NCBI RefSeq assembly: GCF_008710705.1
Contig: NZ_VYRZ01000005.1
Coordinates: 1-64,000 of the forward strand
DNA from: Microbacterium radiodurans
GTDB taxonomy: Bacteria > Actinomycetota > Actinomycetes > Actinomycetales > Microbacteriaceae
Direction: 5' to 3'
Length of the DNA stretch: 64,000 nucleotides
Shown here: piece after piece, positions 7,852 through 15,110 of the stretch
Numbering within the stretch: the first letter of the stretch is position 1
Layout: each line of letters begins with the position of its first letter
The notes under the pieces: model-generated
The model's database searches: none
Told to the model about the DNA's origin: nothing
What the model saw: only the letters and a program-made list of their open reading frames with translations
Program-made: the position numbers and the translations under genes

Positions 7852-10800
7852 ATGAGAACCGCTCCATTATCGAGATCCCTCGCCGTTGGCGCAGCGGCCG
7901 CCATCGTGCTCGGGTTGTCCGGGCCGGTCACCGCGTCGACATCCGCCGTCGGAGCCGAGCCCACCGCGTGCGCCCCGGGAACGAACTCCGCCGCGCGGGT
8001 CAACGCCGCGCTGAGTGCCACCGTGTCGGCCTCTCAGACCGCCGCCTGGAACAACATCAACGCGGTCAAGGACGGCGCACAGGTCTTCACCGGTGATCGC
8101 AACGCCGATGTCTGGGCCACGTGGAGCCCCGACCGCCCCGCGCAGCAGTGGCTGCAGTACGAGTGGTCGGAGTCACGCACCCTGCACAAGGCTTCGATCG
8201 CCTTCTGGTCGAACAACGCCTCCGACACCGCCGGCAACGACGTCACCGTCCCCCGCGCGTGGAAGCTGCAGGCCTGGGTCGACGGCGCCTGGACGGACGT
8301 CGTCCTGCAGGGCGACGCCACCTACCCGCGCGAGCGCGAAGCGGCCAACACCGTGACCTTCGCCGCCCCGGTCGAGACGACCAGGCTGCGCGCGCTCTTC
8401 GAGGCGACGACCGATGGACAGACGTTCGCCGCCGTCGGGGTCAGCGAGTTCGAGGTCGAAGGCGACCCGACCCGCACCGACGGCACGGAGTGGCTGAGCT
8501 CCGACTCCTTCACGGTCGGGGTCAGCCGGCTCACCGGCGGCCTGTACAACCTCGTCAACGCGAGCGACACGAAATACTGCACCAATTTCGTCGCGAACCC
8601 GCAGGTGCGTCCGGAGTTCGACGTCGACGACTCCCGGTGGACGGGCGACGTCGTCCTGCGCGCGGATGGTCGCGACCAGGTCACCGGCCTGTCGGACGAC
8701 ACGCGGGAGGTGTCGCGAGACGGCGACGCCATCACGGTGACCTACGACAGCCCGTCGGCGAACCCGAACGGCGTGCGGTCGGTCAGCCTCGAGGAGCGGT
8801 ACGAGCTCACCGGCGCGGACGACGAGATCCTCGACTGGTCCCTCAAGCTCGGCAATCCCTCCGCTGCACCCGTGGAGGTCGAAGACCTCGGCCTGCCGCT
8901 CCTGATGAACGCCTGGTGGGACGGCGGCAACCAGACCGGGATCTACGAGCAGAACGTGTCTCGACACTCGTTCGTCGCAGAGGACGGCTCGTACATGTTC
9001 TGGCAGCGTCCCAACGGAGAGGGGCCGTACCTCGTCATGGTCCCAAAGGACGGGACCACGCTCGAATTCAAGGACAAGGTCCGCAAGGGCGAAGGCGTCT
9101 TCGGGGAACGCACCCCGTCGTTCGAGGGACTCCCGACCTACTTCATCCACTCATCGCACGTCGGACCGACCCGAGTCGCCGCGGAGCGCGCGGCGCAGTA
9201 CCTGCCGGCATCCTCGGTCACCCTCGCCCCCGGCAACGAGCAGTCCTACGGCTTCGAGTTCCGCTGGGCCGACGACTACACCGATCTGCGCGACGTCCTC
9301 TTCGACGCGGGCGTCGTCGACGTCGTCTCGCTGCCCGGAATGACCATCCCCCAGGACACGAAGGCGACCCTCGCGGTCCGGGCTCGCGACGGCATCGAGT
9401 CCGTCACCCCGGGCGGCGGACTCGGCAGCGCCGGTGACGACGCCCGCATCGCCCCGACCGGGGAACGAAACGGCTACGAGCTGTACGAGATCGAGTTCCC
9501 CACACTGGGCGAGAACTTCGTCACGGTCACCTACGCCGGCGGCAAGACCTCGGTCCTGCAGTACTACTCCATCGAGCCGATCGAATCGCTGATCGAGGCC
9601 AACGCGTCGTTCATCACCGAGAACCAGCAGGCGCGCGAGCCGCAGCGAGGATACGACGGCGCCTACCTGCAGTGGGACATGCGTTCCCAGCAGCAGGTGA
9701 CGCGTTACAACCTGAACGAGACCGCGATCGCCGGGATTCCGGAGTTCGAGCTCCGATGGATGACCGGCGGGTCCGACGACATCGGACTCTCGCCCGCAGC
9801 GTTCGTCGCCGAGAAGAACGTCACCGATCCCGACGCCGCCGAAGTGGCATCGCTCGACTACTACATCGACAACTTCCTCCTCGGATACCTTCAGAACCAG
9901 TTCCAGAACGGCGAGCGCACCTGGAACCTCTACCACTGGTACGACGGCGGCGACGGCGACCGACCCGCCACCGGCCGCGACGACGGCACCAGCCCGGATG
10001 TAGGAGACGGACTGGCCACGTGGCGGGTGATGAACTCGCCCCACGTGTGGAACACGTACTGGGGCATGTACCGCATCGCCGAGGCGCACCCCGACCTGGC
10101 CGAGCGTCCCGCCGCCGAGTACCTCGACATGGCGTACCGCACCATGAAGGCGTACTTCGAGCACGACGACGCCCGACTGTACCTGCCCGACGCGTCGCGT
10201 CACCTGGCATCGATGGGCGAACTGACCATGCCGCTCATCGAAGACGCCCTGCGCGCTGCCGGCCGCACGGCTGAAGCCGACACGCTCCGCGGATTCTTCG
10301 CCGAGAAGTACGAGCACTTCGCCTCGCTGAAGTACCCATTCGCCTCGGAGATGAGCATCGACACCACCGCGTTCGAGGCGAACTACACGCTCTCGAACAT
10401 GTTCGGCGATGAGGACCTTGCGCGGAAGGTCACGCTGGCCTCGCTCGCGGCGCGCGGCAACCAGCCTCTCTGGTACTACTACGGAGGCGACAACCGCCAC
10501 ATGGGCGAGTCCTGGTGGAACCTCGGGTACGAGACGCAGCTCGGCGCCTGGCAGCAGCAGGAGTACCTGCTGAACCACGACCTGGGGGCCGCGGGGATCG
10601 ATGCAAGCGAGCTGGCCCGTTCCACATACGGGGCGTACTACGCCGGGTGGGCGAACATCAACAGCGGACAGATCAGCGCCGACCCCGCCAACATCGGCGC
10701 AGCCTCCTGGCAGTTCCAGAGCCAGAAGGGTTCGACCGAGTACGGGTGGATCCCGAACATCGACGGCTGGTGGTCGTGGTCGGGCGAATCCGCCCTCGGG

Positions 10801-11688
10801 TTCTGGGGCGCGCTCAACACCGCGTCGGTGAACGTCGTCGACGACAGCGCCGTCGGGCTCTACGCCTACGGCGGAGACGTCGAGGCTCAGGCCTCCGGAT
10901 GGCGCATCACGCCGAAGGACGGCGTGCGTCAGCGGCTGGTGATCACGCCCGCGGGCAAGCTCGGCGTCTCTCTCGAGAACGCGAAGTACAGCAGCGCGAC
11001 CGTGGCCGCAGACCTGTCGAGCATCGAGCTGGCCCTCGACAAGCCCGAGATCGCCGGCGCGACCCCCGAGGTCATCGTGACCAACCTCCCGGCCGGGCGA
11101 TACGTCGTCCGTGACGGAGACGACGTGGTCTCGACCGTCGACGCCGCTGCCCTCTCGGCCGGTGTGCAGATCGAGCCGCGCGACAGCGGCCGCACCCTGT
11201 CCATCACGCGCGAGCAGGCCGGTGCCGACGTGCAGCCGGGAAAGCCGAGCATCTCGGGCGCCGCAGCGGTGGGCGAGACGCTGACGGCTCGTGCCGGTGA
11301 CTGGCAGCCGAGCGATGCGACATTCTCGTATCAGTGGCTGCGAGACGGTGCGCCGATCGGCGGGGCCGAGTCTGCGACCTACGTCGTCACGTCGGCGGAC
11401 CGCGGGCACAGCCTGAGCGTGCGCGTCGTGGGCCGTTCGGCGACCGGTGCGGAAGCCTCCGCTACGAGCGACTCCGTCGCCGTGCCGTCAGGGGATGCGG
11501 CGGCGCCCTCCGTTCAGCCGCAACCCGCCGGCGGGAGCGGCGATCGTCCTCGCGACGCCTCGAAGCTCGCGAACACAGGTGGCGAGGGTGGATGGATCGC
11601 GGCGATGGCGGTGATCGCCGCGCTGCTGCTCGGTGCGGGCGCCCTCCTCCGGAAGCGGAGGCGGGACAGCGTGATCTCGTCGCGATGA
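7852..11688 (+). CDS. Wall-anchored DUF5695 protein with discoidin-like and Ig-like domains
   Basis: A 1278-residue secreted surface protein, start ATG at 7852 after AAGGA (7841-7845). In order: signal peptide (about 1-35); a discoidin/F5-8-type-C-like carbohydrate-binding region (about 45-200, with WATWSPDRPAQQWLQYEW); a long central region (about 210-1090) rich in aromatic residues resembling the DUF5695 family, probably a glycoside-active fold; an Ig-like domain (about 1130-1220, GAAAVGETLTARAGDWQPSD and FSYQWLRDGAPI); and a wall-sorting tail LANTG, hydrophobic helix, RKRRRD. The LAxTG motif fits the class E sortases of Actinobacteria. It probably binds or degrades an extracellular polysaccharide. 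The catalytic residues are not identifiable by eye and the family call is from memory. Confidence 0.75.
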   Translation: MRTAPLSRSLAVGAAAAIVLGLSGPVTASTSAVGAEPTACAPGTNSAARVNAALSATVSASQTAAWNNINAVKDGAQVFTGDRNADVWATWSPDRPAQQWLQYEWSESRTLHKASIAFWSNNASDTAGNDVTVPRAWKLQAWVDGAWTDVVLQGDATYPREREAANTVTFAAPVETTRLRALFEATTDGQTFAAVGVSEFEVEGDPTRTDGTEWLSSDSFTVGVSRLTGGLYNLVNASDTKYCTNFVANPQVRPEFDVDDSRWTGDVVLRADGRDQVTGLSDDTREVSRDGDAITVTYDSPSANPNGVRSVSLEERYELTGADDEILDWSLKLGNPSAAPVEVEDLGLPLLMNAWWDGGNQTGIYEQNVSRHSFVAEDGSYMFWQRPNGEGPYLVMVPKDGTTLEFKDKVRKGEGVFGERTPSFEGLPTYFIHSSHVGPTRVAAERAAQYLPASSVTLAPGNEQSYGFEFRWADDYTDLRDVLFDAGVVDVVSLPGMTIPQDTKATLAVRARDGIESVTPGGGLGSAGDDARIAPTGERNGYELYEIEFPTLGENFVTVTYAGGKTSVLQYYSIEPIESLIEANASFITENQQAREPQRGYDGAYLQWDMRSQQQVTRYNLNETAIAGIPEFELRWMTGGSDDIGLSPAAFVAEKNVTDPDAAEVASLDYYIDNFLLGYLQNQFQNGERTWNLYHWYDGGDGDRPATGRDDGTSPDVGDGLATWRVMNSPHVWNTYWGMYRIAEAHPDLAERPAAEYLDMAYRTMKAYFEHDDARLYLPDASRHLASMGELTMPLIEDALRAAGRTAEADTLRGFFAEKYEHFASLKYPFASEMSIDTTAFEANYTLSNMFGDEDLARKVTLASLAARGNQPLWYYYGGDNRHMGESWWNLGYETQLGAWQQQEYLLNHDLGAAGIDASELARSTYGAYYAGWANINSGQISADPANIGAASWQFQSQKGSTEYGWIPNIDGWWSWSGESALGFWGALNTASVNVVDDSAVGLYAYGGDVEAQASGWRITPKDGVRQRLVITPAGKLGVSLENAKYSSATVAADLSSIELALDKPEIAGATPEVIVTNLPAGRYVVRDGDDVVSTVDAAALSAGVQIEPRDSGRTLSITREQAGADVQPGKPSISGAAAVGETLTARAGDWQPSDATFSYQWLRDGAPIGGAESATYVVTSADRGHSLSVRVVGRSATGAEASATSDSVAVPSGDAAAPSVQPQPAGGSGDRPRDASKLANTGGEGGWIAAMAVIAALLLGAGALLRKRRRDSVISSR

Positions 11689-11773
11689 GGCTCAGCTGAG
11701 CCCCGGCCGGTCAGCTGAGCTGACCGGCCAGCACGCTCGTCCCCGTCGCCTTCGACACCGAAGGCGGCGGGGA
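11689..11773. terminator. Cluster of three hairpins between convergent genes
   Basis: Directly after the DUF5695 stop: GGCTCAGCTGAGCC (11689-11702, perfect palindrome); a 12-bp inverted repeat at 11705-11729 with arms GGCCGGTCAGCT and AGCTGACCGGCC; and a 15-bp stem with one mismatch at 11740-11754/11759-11773. They separate the convergent DUF5695 and kinase genes and probably end both transcripts. Confidence 0.65.
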
Positions 11774-11839
11774 CGCGTGCGTTGCCGCCTCGTGCTGCGG
11801 AAGGGCGCCGCATCGACGATCTGCGCCATTCGCGCGTCG

Positions 11840-13441
11840 TCAGGCCGCCGGCATCCCGATGACGAACGCCACACCCGACGGCGTGTTCGAGACGGTGATG
11901 GCGCCGCCGCTGGCCTTCATGATGTCTCGGCTGACGGAGAGACCGATGCCGGTGCCCGCTACGGCGTTCCTCGCGTTGGCGCCGCGGTAGAAGCGGTCGA
12001 AGATCCGCGCGAGGTCTTGCGGCGCGATGGGCGTGCCCTCGTTCGCGATCGTGATCTCGACGTACGGGTGCGAGACCGCAGCCGTCACCTCGATCAGCCC
12101 TCCGGGTGGTGAGTACTTCACCGCGTTGCCCAACACGTTCGCGAGCACCTCGAAGACGCCGTCGCGATCCCCCGCGCCCGACAGCTCGGTCGGCAGGTCG
12201 ACGACCCACTCGCGCGCGGCACCGTCGCGCGTCCCCCGCAGCACCTCCACGCTGACCTCCACCATCTCGCGCAGATCCAGCTGCTCGATCTTCACATCGA
12301 GGATGTCGCGCATCCCGTTCAGGAACGACGCCGACAGCGTCACCAGATGCTCGGCGTTCCGGGCGATCACCCGGAGCGAGTCCTCCGCCTCGGGCGGCAC
12401 TCCCTGGGCGTTGATGAGATCGACGTAGCCGATGATCGAGGTCAGCGGCGTGCGCAGCTCGTGCGCGAGGGTCGCCATCGCGTCCTCCCGCTCGCGCCCG
12501 GCGCGCACCACCTCGGTCACCTCCTGCGCGATGAGCGCCGAGCCCAACGGCGATCCGTCTTCACGCATGAGCTGATGCCCGCTGACGAGCAGAGCGGACT
12601 GCGCGCCCGGCTGCCCCGCCCAGACGAGCTCCGCATCGACCGCCTGACCGTTCAAGAAGCGTCGGATCGGCAGATCTTCCTCGGGCACGAGCGTCGCCTG
12701 ATCCGCGCCGAACGTCAGCGACGCCGCGCCGGCGGCCGCGTCGTACCCGCCGATGTCGGCGAAGACGCGGAGTCGCTCGTTCGCGATCAGCGGCTCGCCC
12801 CTCTCGTCGAGGATCAGAACTCCGGCGTCGACGGTCTCGGCGAATGCCTGCACGATTTGCGACAGCCGTTCGACCTCGTCGAGCGCCGCGCTCCGCTTCG
12901 CGATGGCCCCATCCCGTTCCTCGTTCGCGCGCAGATAGCGGCGGGCCAGCACGTACCCGATCACCGCCGCCAGCGGGATGATCACCGCGAAGCTGAGCGC
13001 CGACGCCCACTCGCTCGCACCTCCACCCCGCACCAGGACGGGGGCGAACGCAGCCGCGTACGAACCGATCAACGCGATCACGAGCCCCGGTACTCCCCCG
13101 ACCATCGCCAGCCAGACGGCCGGCACGATGGCCAGCGCGGCGAATGTCTGCAAGGCGGGATAGAGCGCGACCGAAACGAGCGCGATGCCGGCCAGGTCGA
13201 GCACGGCCGGACCCGCCTGCCAGCGCACCTCGAGCCGCTCCCAGGGAAGGGCGAGGCTCGCAACGGTCGCCGCCGCGATCAGGGCGATGCCGGCGATCAG
13301 GGGTGGGGCTTCCGCGGGGAGGCCGAAGCCGGCCGCGACCGCGAGGATGAGGACGGTCGCCACCGTGACCGGCGACTGGGTGCGGATGAAGAGGCGGAGG
13401 CGCCCCGACGGCTCCGTCGCGACAGCGATCGTGTGCGGCAT
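11840..13441 (-). CDS. Membrane sensor histidine kinase (PAS-HisKA-HATPase), orphan
   Basis: A 533-residue kinase. Residues about 20-165 form several membrane helices with no large external loop; a PAS-like segment follows (about 190-290, DAGVLILDERGEPLIANERL). The H-box HELRTPLTSIIGY carries the phospho-acceptor His327; the N-box NVLGNAVKYSPPGG, F-box DRFYRG and G2-box AGTGIGLSVSRD complete the HATPase. ATG at 13441 is chosen because GAGGGGG lies about 7 nt upstream and the first membrane helix follows; the frame stays open upstream through non-coding repeat sequence. No response regulator is adjacent, so its partner lies elsewhere. Its C-terminus resembles a relic at 7025-7110. Confidence 0.9.
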   Translation of the reverse strand: MPHTIAVATEPSGRLRLFIRTQSPVTVATVLILAVAAGFGLPAEAPPLIAGIALIAAATVASLALPWERLEVRWQAGPAVLDLAGIALVSVALYPALQTFAALAIVPAVWLAMVGGVPGLVIALIGSYAAAFAPVLVRGGGASEWASALSFAVIIPLAAVIGYVLARRYLRANEERDGAIAKRSAALDEVERLSQIVQAFAETVDAGVLILDERGEPLIANERLRVFADIGGYDAAAGAASLTFGADQATLVPEEDLPIRRFLNGQAVDAELVWAGQPGAQSALLVSGHQLMREDGSPLGSALIAQEVTEVVRAGREREDAMATLAHELRTPLTSIIGYVDLINAQGVPPEAEDSLRVIARNAEHLVTLSASFLNGMRDILDVKIEQLDLREMVEVSVEVLRGTRDGAAREWVVDLPTELSGAGDRDGVFEVLANVLGNAVKYSPPGGLIEVTAAVSHPYVEITIANEGTPIAPQDLARIFDRFYRGANARNAVAGTGIGLSVSRDIMKASGGAITVSNTPSGVAFVIGMPAA

Positions 13442-13475
13442 CGTTGCACCCCCTCTTGCGAGCGTAGCTTTCGCA

Positions 13476-13541
13476 ATGCGGATGGCCGGTGCGTTTCGGG
13501 AACACGACGGAGCGGGGCGTGAAAGGCCTCTGCTTCTTCGG
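13476..13541 (+). repeat. Dispersed ~66-bp repeat, copy 1
   Basis: About 90% identical by eye to 14952-15017. The core GTTTCGGGAACACGACGGAG is identical in both. It begins 35 nt upstream of the kinase start codon, in its leader or promoter. Confidence 0.7.
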
Positions 13542-13573
13542 CCTGATCGGGCGGCTCGAGACACCGTTCGGCG

Positions 13574-13669
13574 AGGTGTGCGAGGTGCGAGGCGCGAGGT
13601 GCGAGGTGTGAGGTGCGAGGTGCGAGGTGCGAGGTGCGAGGTGCGGGCACGACGTGCGGGCGCGAGGTG
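13574..13669 (+). repeat. GAGGTGC heptamer tandem array
   Basis: About ten or more near-perfect copies of GAGGTGC plus degenerate GCGGGC units, ending three bases before an 84-bp palindromic element. No spacers, so not a CRISPR array. Confidence 0.8.
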
Positions 13670-13672
13670 CGG

Positions 13673-13756
13673 GCCGCGATGCAAGGCATCGGGCACGACG
13701 CGCCGAAGCGGATGCCGCTCAGCCGGCGCGTCTCGGCGGATCCCTTGCATCGCGGC
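13673..13756 (+). repeat. 84-bp palindromic element, copy A
   Basis: Arms GCCGCGATGCAAG and CTTGCATCGCGGC pair perfectly, with an inner stem CGACGCGCCG/CGGCGCGTC around GCGGATGCCG. The flanking bases are GG and CC here, against GT and AC in most other copies, a paired change that preserves the stem. Confidence 0.85.
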
Positions 13757-14002
13757 CCGCGGCGCGGCACGATGCCCGGCGTGGCCGCCGAGCCGGCCGC
13801 ATCCTTCACCCAGGTGCGAATCGGATGACAGTGCCGAGCGACGAACGCGTCGACCTCGTGCGCACTGCCGCGAATGGCGGTCTCGCGGCTTCCGAACGGA
13901 CAGCTTCGGCAGGTCTGGCGTGTCACGGCGAGGAAGCCGCGGCATCCGTCTTCGCCCGTCGCTACGCTCGGCGGGTCCGGAGCCAGAATGAAGGAGACCC
14001 CG

Positions 14003-14515
14003 ATGCCGCGCCACACCGCGCTTCCCCTGATCGCGCTAGCCCTCGCGAGTGTCGCGCTCACCGGCTGCTCGAACTCGACGGCACCCGAATCGGATGCAGC
14101 GACGACGGCCGCCGTCGAACCGTCCGCGTCCGCCGCCACCGAGACGCCCGCAGCCGAGGCGAAGCCGTTCGCATTCAGTTCGAACGTCGACCCGGCCATC
14201 GTCCTCACCGGCCCCGACGCTCCGCAGACCGGCTTCCCCGACGGTGTGGCGGTTTTCGCCGCGGACCAGATCGGGCCTGCCGCCGTGGGCGAAGCCGACA
14301 ACGGACAGAAGACGTACGAGGCCTTCTTCTCCGGCGACGCGGCCGCAGCCGTCGCCAGCCTTCAGGCCGCCTACGCCGAACTCGGTTACACCGCCACGGC
14401 GCCCGCGGCCGAAGGAGCCTCCCCGACGTCGTACTCAGACGAATACATCGTTACCTACTTCACCGACAACCTCCCGAGCGGGGCGGGCTACTCGGTGATG
14501 ATCTGGGCGCGCTGA
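14003..14515 (+). CDS. Small lipoprotein of unknown function
   Basis: A 170-residue lipoprotein: hydrophobic leader ending ALTGC with the lipidated cysteine at residue 22, an Ala/Thr/Glu-rich linker (about 25-55), then a compact C-terminal domain (FSSNVDPAIVLTGPDAPQTG and NLPSGAGYSVMIWAR). The ATG at 14003 is preferred over the ATG at 13988 because AAGGAG lies 7 nt before it, between the two. The kinase gene is divergent and 561 bp away, so any functional link is only suggestive. Family not recognised. Confidence 0.75.
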   Translation: MPRHTALPLIALALASVALTGCSNSTAPESDAATTAAVEPSASAATETPAAEAKPFAFSSNVDPAIVLTGPDAPQTGFPDGVAVFAADQIGPAAVGEADNGQKTYEAFFSGDAAAAVASLQAAYAELGYTATAPAAEGASPTSYSDEYIVTYFTDNLPSGAGYSVMIWAR

Positions 14516-14590
14516 CGTCCACCGAAGAGGGGACAGCGGCCCAGGGCTCCGCGGGCGTACCGTCGGCGTTCTCGACAGTAAGGAGCTCCA

Positions 14591-14887
14591 ATGACGAAGA
14601 CCCTGAAAGCTCGACTCGCTCCGCGGAAGGCTGCGCTCGCCGTTCTGGCGACGCTGATCCTTGCGGGTGGCACCTTCGGCGCGGCGGCACCCGCCCAAGC
14701 GGCCGAATGGAAGGTCGAGAGCACACGTTCCTATTGCTACGGCGGCAGCTGGGGCCAGCAGTGCTACAAGGAGACCACCTGGAAGCGCACCTCCGGGTTC
14801 TGCGCGAAGCCGGCCGGCAGCCTCACGGGCGGCCTCCTGGCCTGGTACTCCTACTGCTACAAGACCACGACGACCCGCACGAAGTAG
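14591..14887 (+). CDS. Small secreted four-cysteine protein
   Basis: A 98-residue precursor with AGGAGCTCC before the ATG. A long, twin-basic leader (KARLAPRK, hydrophobic core, cleavage near AQAA at 37-38) yields a mature ~60-residue, Tyr/Trp/Thr-rich basic peptide with four cysteines: SYC, QQC, GFC, SYC. Two disulphides are plausible. Size, export and cysteine pattern resemble small secreted antimicrobial or surface peptides, but no family is recognised and no immunity or processing gene is adjacent; it could equally be a structural exported protein. Confidence 0.7.
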   Translation: MTKTLKARLAPRKAALAVLATLILAGGTFGAAAPAQAAEWKVESTRSYCYGGSWGQQCYKETTWKRTSGFCAKPAGSLTGGLLAWYSYCYKTTTTRTK

Positions 14888-14898
14888 GCGGCGGATGC

Positions 14899-14934
14899 GA
14901 CGCCCCGACTCTCGACCGAGAGAGCCGGGGCGTC
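14899..14934 (+). terminator. Rho-independent-type terminator
   Basis: GACGCCCCG (14899-14907) pairs with CGGGGCGTC (14926-14934), with an inner CTCTC/GAGAG stem, 12 nt after the stop of the four-cysteine protein gene. Confidence 0.7.
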
Positions 14935-14951
14935 CGTCTGTCCGCTGCCCG

Positions 14952-15017
14952 ATGCGGGTGGCCGGTGCGTTTCGGGAACACGACGGAGCGGCGCGTGACG
15001 GGCCTCTGCTCCTCCGC
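14952..15017 (+). repeat. Dispersed ~66-bp repeat, copy 2
   Basis: Second copy of the repeat at 13476-13541. It lies just after the terminator at 14899-14934 and before the 3' end of the BNR_4 gene, so it is intergenic in both places. Confidence 0.7.
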
Positions 15018-15110
15018 CCGCCGCAAACCATCGCGTGGACGAGGTGCCCAGGCGTGAGAATGGGTGGCCGCACGCAGTCGTGTCGGCCACCCAATCAGGT
15101 GAGGTCCGGG

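Larger units (their letters stand above)
13442..14002. other. Repeat-rich intergenic region
   Basis: Between divergent kinase and lipoprotein genes. It holds one copy of a dispersed ~66-bp repeat (13476-13541), a heptamer array (13574-13669), one 84-bp palindromic element (13673-13756), and the lipoprotein promoter region. No protein-coding frame is supportable. Confidence 0.7.

Noticed and set aside
9151-11409. A 752-codon open frame on the minus strand opposite the DUF5695 gene
   Set aside because: It is a GC-skew shadow: composition is Val/Gly/Arg/Asp-rich with no motifs, and the plus strand encodes a coherent signal peptide, domains and sorting tail over the same bases.
13476-13541. Short peptide similarity (AFREHDGA) between frames at 13.5 and 15.0 kb as a small gene family
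   Set aside because: The similarity is at DNA level in intergenic DNA, with no conserved start, ribosome site or stop; treated as a DNA repeat.
13574-13669. Possible CRISPR array
   Set aside because: Heptamer units are contiguous with no unique spacers and no cas genes are near; it is a simple tandem repeat. The same applies to 37649-37765.
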